A DNA stretch of 64,000 bases. It comes from Chitinophaga arvensicola. Lineage in GTDB: Bacteria > Bacteroidota > Bacteroidia > Chitinophagales > Chitinophagaceae. A program made the translations under genes and the position numbers. The stretch lies in the NCBI RefSeq assembly GCF_900110835.1, contig NZ_FOJG01000001.1:1437022-1501021 (forward strand). The letters are read 5' to 3'. The notes beneath the pieces were generated by a model. That model saw nothing but the letters and a program-made list of their open reading frames with translations, searched no databases and was not told the DNA's origin. Below, in pieces: positions 47,918 to 56,309 of this stretch; position 1 is the first letter of the stretch, and each line of letters starts with the position of its first letter.

Positions 47918-48946
47918 CTAGTTACTCAGTACTTTATTACGGAGGCTCACTTCCCATTGCCAGGCGGTGCGCATACTGTCTTCGATACCGATTTTAGGTT
48001 CCCAGTTCAGCTTTTCTTTTGCTTTACTATTATTGGCATAAATCGAGATCACATCTCCTTCCCTGCGTGGGCCGGTGGTGTAGTTTAATTTGATGCCGGA
48101 GATTTTTTCGAAAGCTTTAATGGCTTCGAGTACGGTTACGCCATTGCCGGTGCCGAGGTTGAATACTTCGCAATTAGTGGCATTGCGGTGTTCAATGAGG
48201 TATTGGAGGGCTTTGGTGTGTGCGGCAGCGATATCCATTACATGGATATAGTCGCGTACGCAGGAACCGTCGCGGGTATCGTAATCAACGCCAAATACGG
48301 TCATTTTAGGAATTTTTCCGATGGCAGTCTGGGTGATTACGGGTACCAGGTTATCTGGTTTACCCAGTGGGAGTTCACCGATCAGTGCAGAAGGGTGGGC
48401 ACCTACGGGGTTGAAATAACGTAACAGAATGGAGTTGGTGTCATTTACCCGGCTATAATCTTCGATGATCTGTTCGCCAATCTGTTTGGTGCGGGCATAT
48501 GGAGACTGTGCTTCGCCGAGTGGTGTTTCTTCTACTACCGGCAGGGCTTTGGTATTGCCATAAACGGAGCAGGAAGAAGAGAAAACGAGATTAGGTATGT
48601 TATACTCTTTTACGCATTTGAGCACATTGATCAGCGAGGTGAGGTTATTCTGGAAGTACATCAGTGGTTCGTTCACAGACTCTCCTACTGCTTTCAGGGC
48701 TGCGAAGTGAATGACGCCAATGATATCGCGGTTTTCATGAAATACGGCGTTGGTGTCTTCCAGGTTACAAAGATCTACTTTGTAGTTGCGTACCTTTTTT
48801 CCGGTAATTTTTTCTATACCATCTAATAATTGGGTGCTGCTCCTGATGTTACTGTCTACAGACACTACATCGAATCCATTATTGATCAGATCTACAATAG
48901 TATGTGCGCCGATATAGCCACAACCACCCGTAACAAGAACCTTCAT
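47918..48946 (-). CDS. galE: UDP-glucose 4-epimerase
   Basis: 342 residues, a short-chain dehydrogenase-type enzyme. NAD loop TGGCGYIGAHTIVDL at about 6-20, the catalytic Tyr/Lys in SPYARTKQIGEQIIEDY, SSSCSVYGNTKALPVVEE, and the C-terminal GPRREGDVISIYANNSKA. It interconverts UDP-glucose and UDP-galactose for surface polysaccharides. It lies 30 bp after rfbA in an operon. Confidence 0.95.
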   Translation of the reverse strand: MKVLVTGGCGYIGAHTIVDLINNGFDVVSVDSNIRSSTQLLDGIEKITGKKVRNYKVDLCNLEDTNAVFHENRDIIGVIHFAALKAVGESVNEPLMYFQNNLTSLINVLKCVKEYNIPNLVFSSSCSVYGNTKALPVVEETPLGEAQSPYARTKQIGEQIIEDYSRVNDTNSILLRYFNPVGAHPSALIGELPLGKPDNLVPVITQTAIGKIPKMTVFGVDYDTRDGSCVRDYIHVMDIAAAHTKALQYLIEHRNATNCEVFNLGTGNGVTVLEAIKAFEKISGIKLNYTTGPRREGDVISIYANNSKAKEKLNWEPKIGIEDSMRTAWQWEVSLRNKVLSN

Positions 48947-48976
48947 GATATTTCAGATTTACGTTTATTTTATATT

Positions 48977-49849
48977 TCAGAAACTTTTTTGATTGAGCAC
49001 TGTTTCCAGATAGGCTCCGTAGCCGCTTTTCAGCAAAGGTTTTGCCAGTTCTTTCAATTGATCGGCAGTAATAAATCCTTTACGGTAGGCGATTTCTTCG
49101 ATACAGGCGATTTTTATTCCCTGTCTTTGTTCAATCACCTGGACAAACTGGGATGCCTGCATCAGTGAATCGAAGGTGCCGGTATCGAGCCATGCTGTTC
49201 CACGGGGTAATATAGAAACTTTTAATTTTCCACGCTGCAAATATTCTTTATTGACATCAGTGATTTCGTATTCACCTCTGGGGCTTGGTTGCAGATTTTT
49301 TGCAATTTCCACCACTTCATTGTCGTAGAAATATAGGCCTGGTACAGCGAAATTCGATTTAGGATGTGTTGGTTTTTCTTCGATAGACAATACTTTCATA
49401 TCGTCGCCAAATTCCACCACGCCATATCTTTCGGGATCAGATACCTGGTAGGCATATACGATACCTCCGTCCGGGTTGGCATTGTGGGCCAGTTGGGTAC
49501 CCAGACCAGCACCATAGAAGATGTTATCTCCCAGTACCAGCGCTACATTATCTTTCCCGATGAATGATTCTCCTATTACAAAGGCTTGTGCGAGGCCGTT
49601 CGGATTAGGCTGTTCCGCATAGCTCAGGTTCAGCCCCAGTTGTTTGCCATCGCCGAAAAGTCGTTGAAAAGCGGGCAGATCATGAGGGGTTGAAATGATC
49701 AGAATATCCTTGATACCAGCCAGCATCAGTGTAGACAGCGGGTAATAGATCATGGGTTTATCATATACCGGCATTATCTGTTTGCTGATGGCATACGTTA
49801 TTGGGTGCAAGCGGGTGCCGGAACCGCCGGCCAGGATAATTCCTTTCAT
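48977..49849 (-). CDS. rfbA: glucose-1-phosphate thymidylyltransferase
   Basis: 290 residues from the ATG at 49849 ([20 protein letters not shown]); codons upstream to 49912 are in frame but not family-like. Nucleotidyltransferase loop at 5-15, [36 protein letters not shown], and the C-terminal [20 protein letters not shown]. It makes dTDP-glucose, the start of dTDP-rhamnose synthesis. The rest of the rfb set (rfbB, C, D) is not here. First gene of a unit with galE and the transketolase subunit. Confidence 0.95.
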   Translation of the reverse strand: MKGIILAGGSGTRLHPITYAISKQIMPVYDKPMIYYPLSTLMLAGIKDILIISTPHDLPAFQRLFGDGKQLGLNLSYAEQPNPNGLAQAFVIGESFIGKDNVALVLGDNIFYGAGLGTQLAHNANPDGGIVYAYQVSDPERYGVVEFGDDMKVLSIEEKPTHPKSNFAVPGLYFYDNEVVEIAKNLQPSPRGEYEITDVNKEYLQRGKLKVSILPRGTAWLDTGTFDSLMQASQFVQVIEQRQGIKIACIEEIAYRKGFITADQLKELAKPLLKSGYGAYLETVLNQKSF

Positions 49850-49911
49850 TTGTAAGATCAATTTTTTGATGGTCACTAACTTTGGCTCTTCGTTATCAGA
49901 AGAAAACCGCA

Positions 49912-49919
49912 CAAAAATA
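49912..49919 (-). promoter_or_regulatory. candidate promoter -7 box for rfbA-galE
   Basis: TATTTTTG on the minus strand, 62 bp before the rfbA ATG. The box and its left flank (GCTATTTTTG) are shared with the DUF47 promoter at 51732-51739. Confidence 0.4.
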
Positions 49920-49952
49920 GCGGCTCTCTTTCAATTGGCGGCTTTTTTTTAT

Positions 49953-49988
49953 AAAAAAAGCTCTCCGTTAGTGGCGGAGAGCTTTTTA
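49953..49988 (-). terminator. terminator of the DUF47-PiT unit
   Basis: A 9-bp stem AGCTCTCCG/CGGAGAGCT with flanking A and T runs (total about 16 bp) and a 7-base loop lies 20 bp after the PiT stop. On the minus strand it ends in CTTTTTTTATAAAAAAAAG. Confidence 0.85.
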
Positions 49989-50008
49989 GGTATGCGTTGA
50001 TTCATTGT

Positions 50009-51013
50009 TTAGATGAACAGATTTACGATAAAATAGGTGAAGGCAGCCAGTAATCCGCTGATAGGAATGGTTAAAACCCATGCCCACAGGAGGGAAACGG
50101 TAACGCCCCAACGTACGGCCGACAGCCTTTTAGTAGCACCTACCCCCATAATAGCACCCGTGATAACGTGGGTGGTACTGGCAGGGATACCAAGGTGTTC
50201 GGTAAAGAAGAGGGTGATGGCGCCGGAGGTTTCCGCAGCAACCCCTTCCAGTGGTGTTACTTTGGTGATACGTGTACCCATGGTTTTTACGATCTTCCAG
50301 CCACCGCTCATGGTACCGAGTGCGATACAGGTAAAGCAGGCCAGTGGCACCCAATCCGGCATTTGCTTGATGCTGCCGATATAACCGGCAGACACCATGG
50401 CGGCAGAGATGATACCCATTACTTTCTGGGCATCGTTACTACCGTGGCCAAGGCTCAAAGCGGCAGAAGAGGCCAGCTGTAAGCGTTTAAACCAGCTTTC
50501 AGCCCGGTATGGATTTGCCTTGCGGCATACATTGACGATGATGAGGGTAATAATGAAGGCAACCACCATACCTATCAGGGGGGCCAGTACGATGAAATAC
50601 ACCGTAGGCAACACTTTGTGGTAGTTAATCACTTCCAGGCTGCCACCGGAGGCTGTTACAGCCGCACCTATAAAACCACCGATCAGTGTATGTGAGGAGC
50701 TGGAGGGAATACCCAGCCACCAGGTGAAAAGGTTCCAGGTGATGGCAGCTACGAGTCCACAGAGAATTACTTTTAAGGTAATGAACTGTTCAAATACGGA
50801 GCTGGCCACAGAGTTGGCCACTTTAAACTCACCAATGACGTATTTGGCAATAAAAAAGGCCGCAAAGTTGAAAACTGCAGCCCAAAGTACCGCCTGGAAA
50901 GGCGTTAATACCTTGGTCGACACAATTGTGGCGATAGAGTTGGCGGCATCATGGAAACCATTGATATAGTCGAAAATGAATGCCAGTATAATGATAATTA
51001 CTAGTAAAGTCAT
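50009..51013 (-). CDS. PiT-family inorganic phosphate transporter
   Basis: 334 residues with about ten membrane segments. The family repeats are seen: FDYINGFHDAANSIATIVST near residue 13 and SLGHGSNDAQKVMGIISAAM near residue 195. WWLGIPSSSSHTLIGGFIGA and GIPASTTHVITGAIMGVGAT fit the paired SSSSH/ASTTH motifs. It imports phosphate (as metal-phosphate) with protons. The DUF47 gene lies 42 bp upstream in the same unit, a known pairing. Confidence 0.95.
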   Translation of the reverse strand: MTLLVIIIILAFIFDYINGFHDAANSIATIVSTKVLTPFQAVLWAAVFNFAAFFIAKYVIGEFKVANSVASSVFEQFITLKVILCGLVAAITWNLFTWWLGIPSSSSHTLIGGFIGAAVTASGGSLEVINYHKVLPTVYFIVLAPLIGMVVAFIITLIIVNVCRKANPYRAESWFKRLQLASSAALSLGHGSNDAQKVMGIISAAMVSAGYIGSIKQMPDWVPLACFTCIALGTMSGGWKIVKTMGTRITKVTPLEGVAAETSGAITLFFTEHLGIPASTTHVITGAIMGVGATKRLSAVRWGVTVSLLWAWVLTIPISGLLAAFTYFIVNLFI

Positions 51014-51055
51014 GACATCAGGAGAATTAAGCGTTCAGAACTGTATTTCCCTTTA

Positions 51056-51706
51056 TCAGGAGTACTTGATAATAATGGTTTCAATTACATTGGCGCAGTC
51101 TTCGCATTTATCTGTAGCGATTTCCAGGGCCTGGTAGATTTCACGCATTTTAATCAGTTCTGCCGCATTTTGTTCTGTGTCAAACAGGTCGGCGATAGCC
51201 ATGTCATAAATGTCATCAGCGTGGTTTTCCAGGCTGTTGATTTTTACGCAGGCATCTGTAATAACGCGCATATTCTGCATATTGCGCAGTTCAGGGATCG
51301 CTTTGGCCAGCTCCAGTACGCCCAGGTGAATCAGTTCAGCCAGTTTACGGATACTGTCGTTGATATAGTGTACTTTATAGAGGTCCATTCTCTTGGCAGA
51401 ACCGTGGATGTAATCTGCCACATCGTCCAGTGTAGCCGCCAGGTAGTGAATGTCTTCACGGTCAAACGGGGTGATGAAGTTCTGTCCGAGCTCTACGAAT
51501 ATGCGGTGTGTATAATCGTCGTTTTTGTGTTCCAGGCGTTCTATCAGGTGCACTTTATCTTTTCTCACAGCCAGATCTGTAGTAGCTACCAGCTCATTGA
51601 GCACGGTTGCCATTTCTACGAGATTGGAAGCCACATCTTCAAACAAAGAATAAAATACCCGGTCTTTCGGCATGAATAGTTTAACAAAAGAATTGAAGCC
51701 TCCCAT
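51056..51706 (-). CDS. DUF47 / PhoU-like protein
   Basis: 216 residues, all helical, with MGGFNSFVKLFMPKDRVFYS at the start, LIERLEHKNDDYTHRIFVEL, TPFDREDIHYLAATLDDVAD, and ALEIATDKCEDCANVIETII at the end. DUF47 proteins resemble PhoU and regulate or stabilise their PiT partner; DRED-type residues (FDREDIHYL) are typical. First gene of the DUF47-PiT operon. A candidate -7 box is 25 bp upstream. Confidence 0.93.
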   Translation of the reverse strand: MGGFNSFVKLFMPKDRVFYSLFEDVASNLVEMATVLNELVATTDLAVRKDKVHLIERLEHKNDDYTHRIFVELGQNFITPFDREDIHYLAATLDDVADYIHGSAKRMDLYKVHYINDSIRKLAELIHLGVLELAKAIPELRNMQNMRVITDACVKINSLENHADDIYDMAIADLFDTEQNAAELIKMREIYQALEIATDKCEDCANVIETIIIKYS

Positions 51707-51731
51707 ACGTTTGAGTTTATAAAATTTGCCG

Positions 51732-51739
51732 CAAAAATA
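51732..51739 (-). promoter_or_regulatory. candidate promoter -7 box for DUF47-PiT
   Basis: TATTTTTGC on the minus strand, 25 bp before the ATG at 51706. Same core as the murF and rfbA boxes. No Pho-box-like repeat was noticed. Confidence 0.42.
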
Positions 51740-51888
51740 GCTTTCAGAATCTATCCCGGCCAGTAAAAAACGGGAATTAATAATTCCTTAACACTGGATT
51801 AATATAAAAGTAATATAGCGATTTTTCCTTTGCATAAGAAATTATACTCATAAACAGGCTGCCTACAACCTGTACATACGCACCTATA

Positions 51889-52719
51889 ATGTCAGATAAA
51901 CGCCCATTAGATATAGCTGTAATCTCAGATGTGCATCTGGGAATTTACGGCTGCCACGCCAAAGAGCTGATTCAGTATCTTGACAGTATCGACCCCCGGA
52001 TACTGGTACTGAATGGGGATATTATCGATATATGGCAGTTCAGCAAACGCTATTTTCCTAAAGCCCATACCAAGGTTATCCGCAAAATCCTGAAAATGAT
52101 CGGCAAGGGTACGGAGGTGTATTATCTCACAGGTAACCACGACGAAGCCCTCCGCAAATATGCAGGTTTTGAACTCGGTAACTTTACGATCGACAATAAA
52201 CTGGTACTGGAAGTGGATGGCAAAAAACATTGGTTCTTCCATGGAGATGTGTATGACGTGACCATGAAAAACTCCAAATGGCTCGCCAAGCTGGGAGGTA
52301 AGGGGTACGACCTGCTCATTATCCTGAACCGGCTGGTAAATAATGTGCTGGAAAGTATGGGCCGGGAAAAGATGTCCTTCTCCAAAAAAGTGAAGCAGGG
52401 CGTGAAGTCGGCCGTTAAGTTTATTTCAGATTTTGAACAGACCGTAGCAGAAATTGCGGCGGATAAGGATTTTGATGTGGTTTGCTGCGGACATATTCAC
52501 CAGCCACTGATCAAGGAAATGAAGGTAGGGGACAAAACGATCACCTATCTGAATTCCGGTGACTGGGTAGAAAGTCTTACTTCTCTCGAATATATTCACC
52601 AGCAATGGTCGCTGTATCAGCATCCTGTTACCCGGAAAAGCCCTGTGGTAGCAGAAGATGACGATGATTCCCTTGCTGATTGGGATGCTACCCGCATTAT
52701 TACTTTCCCTGGTTCCTGA
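51889..52719 (+). CDS. LpxH-like metallophosphoesterase
   Basis: 276 residues with the calcineurin-like metal motifs: D14-x-H16 in AVISDVHLGIYG, D44 in LNGDIIDIW, N83-H84 in LTGNHDEAL, a later FHGDVYDV, and the final pair in DVVCCGHIHQPLI. This fits UDP-2,3-diacylglucosamine diphosphatase-like enzymes of lipid A synthesis, but other phosphoesterases share the same pattern, so no symbol is given. A weak -7 box (TTCCTTTG, 51825-51832) precedes it. Divergent from the DUF47 gene. Length is a little above classic LpxH. Confidence 0.82.
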   Translation: MSDKRPLDIAVISDVHLGIYGCHAKELIQYLDSIDPRILVLNGDIIDIWQFSKRYFPKAHTKVIRKILKMIGKGTEVYYLTGNHDEALRKYAGFELGNFTIDNKLVLEVDGKKHWFFHGDVYDVTMKNSKWLAKLGGKGYDLLIILNRLVNNVLESMGREKMSFSKKVKQGVKSAVKFISDFEQTVAEIAADKDFDVVCCGHIHQPLIKEMKVGDKTITYLNSGDWVESLTSLEYIHQQWSLYQHPVTRKSPVVAEDDDDSLADWDATRIITFPGS

Positions 52720-52841
52720 CTTCATCTGCCGTTATTATCTCCTATTTTTATTATATTTATAAATATGTTATATATTTATATTTCAATATTATTTTCACAA
52801 AATCATAACAAGCGCTTAATATTAAATTAAAAGTAGACTCC

Positions 52842-52849
52842 TAAGTTTG
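52842..52849 (+). promoter_or_regulatory. candidate promoter -7 box for the orphan ORF
   Basis: TAAGTTTG fits TAnnTTTG and lies 60 bp ahead of the ATG at 52910. It is the main hint that this orphan gene is transcribed from its own promoter. Confidence 0.38.
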
Positions 52850-52909
52850 CCAGAGAAATAATTAAGTGTGACGATATTGACACATTTAGATAAGCAGAAA
52901 AACAGTTAG

Positions 52910-53311
52910 ATGAAAGTATTGAAGTTGCATCCTTTAATGACTATCTCCCTATTGCAAATGCAGATCCAGCGTTTGCTCTTTTGTAATGTAGCCGTATATG
53001 TGCGGAGTTCTCTCGCCAATACTTTTGATACATTGAAAGATGCGGGTTTTGAAGAGGAAATGCTGATAGAATTTCCCATCGATGAAACCCTCAGCTTAAG
53101 GGAGTTTGAAGAAGAGGTGGAAGAGCGTTTTAACTTTTCCCTGGAATTGTGCAATAAGGACAACAAGCCCTTTATGAACAAAAGCCAGCACCTGTTCCAG
53201 ATTGCGTGCCCTGCAGCTGATAGAAAACCTGAACGTAACTACCAGCTCGACATCTCCCTGGATATGCTGATGAACAATAACCGCCAGTCCCCGCAACAGA
53301 ACATGTGGTAA
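52910..53311 (+). CDS. unrecognised protein, possible orphan gene
   Basis: 133 residues from an ATG at 52910. I recognise no family. The middle part is acidic and helical (SLREFEEEVEERFNFSLEL) after a mixed segment with YVRSSLANTFDTLKDAGFEE; the C-terminus (MNNNRQSPQQNMW) looks disordered. No signal peptide. Base use is like that of neighbouring genes, and a -7 box lies upstream, so it is probably real. It stands alone between an LpxH-like gene and a TonB receptor gene, and contains a 27-bp box repeated in the receptor's upstream region. Confidence 0.5.
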   Translation: MKVLKLHPLMTISLLQMQIQRLLFCNVAVYVRSSLANTFDTLKDAGFEEEMLIEFPIDETLSLREFEEEVEERFNFSLELCNKDNKPFMNKSQHLFQIACPAADRKPERNYQLDISLDMLMNNNRQSPQQNMW

Positions 53312-53409
53312 TCTCCCCCCTTCCCTATCTGATATCCTATCACGAAACCTATCTCCATCAATTAACATTCTGGTAATGCTCCCTTAACGATGCGGTAACG
53401 TCGCGCCAA

Positions 53410-53417
53410 TACTTTTG
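53410..53417 (+). promoter_or_regulatory. candidate promoter -7 box for the TonB receptor
   Basis: TACTTTTG, 55 bp before the GTG start at 53473. It is the right end of a 27-bp pattern (TGCGG-N8-CGCCAATACTTTTG) that also occurs at 53001-53027. Confidence 0.42.
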
Positions 53418-53472
53418 CCATCGATATTAAAACGGGATTAAAACCCGCTTAAAATCCGATTAAAAAAATATT

Positions 53473-56259
53473 GTGAAACGAACCTTTTCTGTACTTATCT
53501 GGGCAATCCTGGTATGCTATTCCTTTGCCTCCTATGCAGGAGATCCTGCCAAAATCACCGGCAAGGTGACCGACAAAAAAACAGGCGACGCTATTATTGG
53601 TTTAACGGTAGTGGTAACCGGCACCTCGCAAGGAGCTGTAACTGACGTTGATGGCAGGTACCAGCTTTCCGTTCAGCCTGGCACCTACACCCTTGAATTT
53701 AAATTCATGGGCTATCAGACAAAATCAGTATCTGAAATCATCGTTATTGCCGGTAAGCCTACTTACCTGGATATTGTGATGGAAGAACGCAGTTCCAAAA
53801 GTCTGAAAGAAGTAGTGATCACCGGTACTGCCAAACAGGAAACCATCAACTCACTGCTTACCCTGCAAAAGAATACCAACACCGTAGCACAGGTGGTTTC
53901 TGCAGAAGCGATCCGCAAATCGCCCGACAGAAATACCGGTGAAGTACTGAAAAGAGTATCCGGCGCGTCTTTACAGGAAGGTAAATACCTCATCGTACGC
54001 GGATTGGCAGATCGTTATAACCAGGCCACTGTAAACGGCGCTTTGTTATCGAGTACAGAACCAGACCGCAAAACATTTTCTTTCGACCTCTTTCCTTCCA
54101 ATATTGTTGAAAATATTATCATCAATAAAGCCGCTGTACCCGAATTACCCGCAGAATTTGCAGGTGGCCTGGTACAGGTGAATACAAAAGATATTCCATC
54201 AGAAAACTTCCTGACAGTATTGGCCGGAAGCGGTTTCAATACTATGTCTGCCGGCAAAGATTTTTACACCTATAAAGGCGGCAACAACGACTGGCTGGGT
54301 GTAGACGATGGTACCCGGAAGATGCCTGCCGCTTATCCTTCTTCCAAAACAGGTTATGATCTGCTGTCTACAGAAGATAAAATTGCGGTATCCAAGTCAT
54401 TCCCCAATATCTGGGACGTGCATACGAAATCTACCCCGCTCAATTCTAATTTTCAACTGGCAGGCGGTATCAATAAAGGGAAAGAAGGCAATCGCTTTGG
54501 CGCTGTATTCTCTTTAAGCTACAACCGCAACAATCGTAATTTCGATACCTATCGTACCGATTTTGATAACGACGGTTCCAGGATCTATAATTACTACGAT
54601 AAGAAATCCACACAGAACGTATTGTGGGGCGGACTGGCGAATTTATCTTACCAGTTTGGCAAGAACAAAATCAGCTTCAAGAATTTATATAGCATTAACT
54701 CTACTGTTGCTACTACTGTGAGAAACGGGAATGATATTCCTTCTGAAACGGATGTACGTGCGTATGAGCTGGGTTTTAACAGCAACCGTATTTACACCTC
54801 ACAGTTATCCGGTGAACATCTCTGGGAAAAAACAAAAGTGAAGATCCGCTGGAATGGTAGCTATACCAATATGAAACAGGATATCCCGGATTTGCGCAGG
54901 TTAGGTTACAACAGCATTGCCGGTAAGAACGATTACTATGCAAATATTTCTTCCGGTGGTTCGGCTACGCTGACTGGCTCCGGTCGTTTTTACTCCAAAC
55001 TGAATGACAATATTTACGGTGGCAACGTGGATCTGAGCCGTTTTGTAAAAATAGGCGGACAGCAACAGCAGATCAAGCTGGGTTACCTGATTCAAAGTAA
55101 AGAACGCGGCTTTACGCCACGGGCACTGGGTTATACCCTCTTTGATCCGAGTGATCCTTATGCACATGACCTGGTACGTTTATCTCCCGATAAATTATTT
55201 GCACCGGAAAATTTCACGGAGCGTTTACTGCGCATGGATGAAATCACCAATACACCGGATGCATACAATGCCAACGCTTTGCTGAATGCAGGTTACCTGC
55301 AATTTGATAATACCATCCGTGAAAAGTGGCGCCTGGTATGGGGTGTAAGGGTGGAGAACTTTGATCAGTCCATTAAGTACACGCAGAATGGACCGCAGAA
55401 TAACAAAACGACGGCAACGGATATCTTACCGTCCCTGAACCTGACCTATTTACTGAATGCAAAAACAAATCTTCGCCTGAGCGCATCCCAAACGGTGATC
55501 CGCCCTGAGTTCCGCGAGCAGGCACCTTTTGCCTTCTATAACTTCGACCTGATGGCTACCGAATCCGGTAACTCTGATCTGAGAAGAAGTAAAGTAACCA
55601 ATGTGGATCTGCGGTATGAGTTGTATCCACGCTCCGGAGAAGTATTGACTATTGCCGGGTTCTATAAAAATTTCCAGGCGCCGATTGAGCGGTTTTATAA
55701 CAGTGGTGCGGGCTCTGTAGGGTTAACCTATCTCAATGCACCAAAGGCCAACAGTGCCGGAGCAGAAGTAGAGTTCAGGAAAAATCTTGATTTCCTGAGT
55801 CCCGATAATGCTGGGTTCTGGCATTCCTTCACGGTATTTTCCAATGTGGCTTACATCTACAACAAAGTATCTTTTGAAAAAGATAAAGTGCTGAAAGCAC
55901 GTCCTATGCAGGGACAATCACCTTATGTGATCAACGTAGGCTTACAGTTTGAAAAAGAAACCACCGGTACTGTTGCGAATGTGTTATTTAACCGTATCGG
56001 CAGAAGGATCTTTATCGTAGGAAACGATACAGAACCAGATGTGTATGAGGCACCGCGCTCCCTGCTGGATTTCATGGTATCCCAGAAGGTTTTCCGCAAG
56101 GGAGAAATTAAACTGACGGTAAGTGATATACTGAACCAGTCCGCCAATTTTTACCAGGATATCAACGACAACGGCAAGTATGATGCGGCTTCAGATTTCC
56201 TGAGAATAAGTACCAAAGGCGGCACCAATGTAAACCTATCCTTTTCCTATAAATTCTGA
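53473..56259 (+). CDS. TonB-dependent outer-membrane receptor
   Basis: 928 residues from a GTG. Signal peptide to about 22 (MKRTFSVLIWAILVCYSFAS), CarboxypepD_reg-like domain (about 27-105: ITGKVTDKKTGDAIIGLTVV, VTDVDGRYQLSVQPGTYTLE), plug (about 130-250: SPDRNTGEVLKRVSGASLQE, YLIVRGLADRYNQATVNGAL), then a barrel ending TNVNLSFSYKF. No SusD-like gene follows; instead a predicted beta-helix lipoprotein is encoded 50 bp downstream. A related layout is found in the TonB receptors of the same phylum that lack SusD. Substrate unknown. Confidence 0.9.
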   Translation: MKRTFSVLIWAILVCYSFASYAGDPAKITGKVTDKKTGDAIIGLTVVVTGTSQGAVTDVDGRYQLSVQPGTYTLEFKFMGYQTKSVSEIIVIAGKPTYLDIVMEERSSKSLKEVVITGTAKQETINSLLTLQKNTNTVAQVVSAEAIRKSPDRNTGEVLKRVSGASLQEGKYLIVRGLADRYNQATVNGALLSSTEPDRKTFSFDLFPSNIVENIIINKAAVPELPAEFAGGLVQVNTKDIPSENFLTVLAGSGFNTMSAGKDFYTYKGGNNDWLGVDDGTRKMPAAYPSSKTGYDLLSTEDKIAVSKSFPNIWDVHTKSTPLNSNFQLAGGINKGKEGNRFGAVFSLSYNRNNRNFDTYRTDFDNDGSRIYNYYDKKSTQNVLWGGLANLSYQFGKNKISFKNLYSINSTVATTVRNGNDIPSETDVRAYELGFNSNRIYTSQLSGEHLWEKTKVKIRWNGSYTNMKQDIPDLRRLGYNSIAGKNDYYANISSGGSATLTGSGRFYSKLNDNIYGGNVDLSRFVKIGGQQQQIKLGYLIQSKERGFTPRALGYTLFDPSDPYAHDLVRLSPDKLFAPENFTERLLRMDEITNTPDAYNANALLNAGYLQFDNTIREKWRLVWGVRVENFDQSIKYTQNGPQNNKTTATDILPSLNLTYLLNAKTNLRLSASQTVIRPEFREQAPFAFYNFDLMATESGNSDLRRSKVTNVDLRYELYPRSGEVLTIAGFYKNFQAPIERFYNSGAGSVGLTYLNAPKANSAGAEVEFRKNLDFLSPDNAGFWHSFTVFSNVAYIYNKVSFEKDKVLKARPMQGQSPYVINVGLQFEKETTGTVANVLFNRIGRRIFIVGNDTEPDVYEAPRSLLDFMVSQKVFRKGEIKLTVSDILNQSANFYQDINDNGKYDAASDFLRISTKGGTNVNLSFSYKF

Positions 56260-56309
56260 TACAAGACATAAATTTTTCAAAACTGCAATTAATTTTCAAT
56301 CCATCTGAC

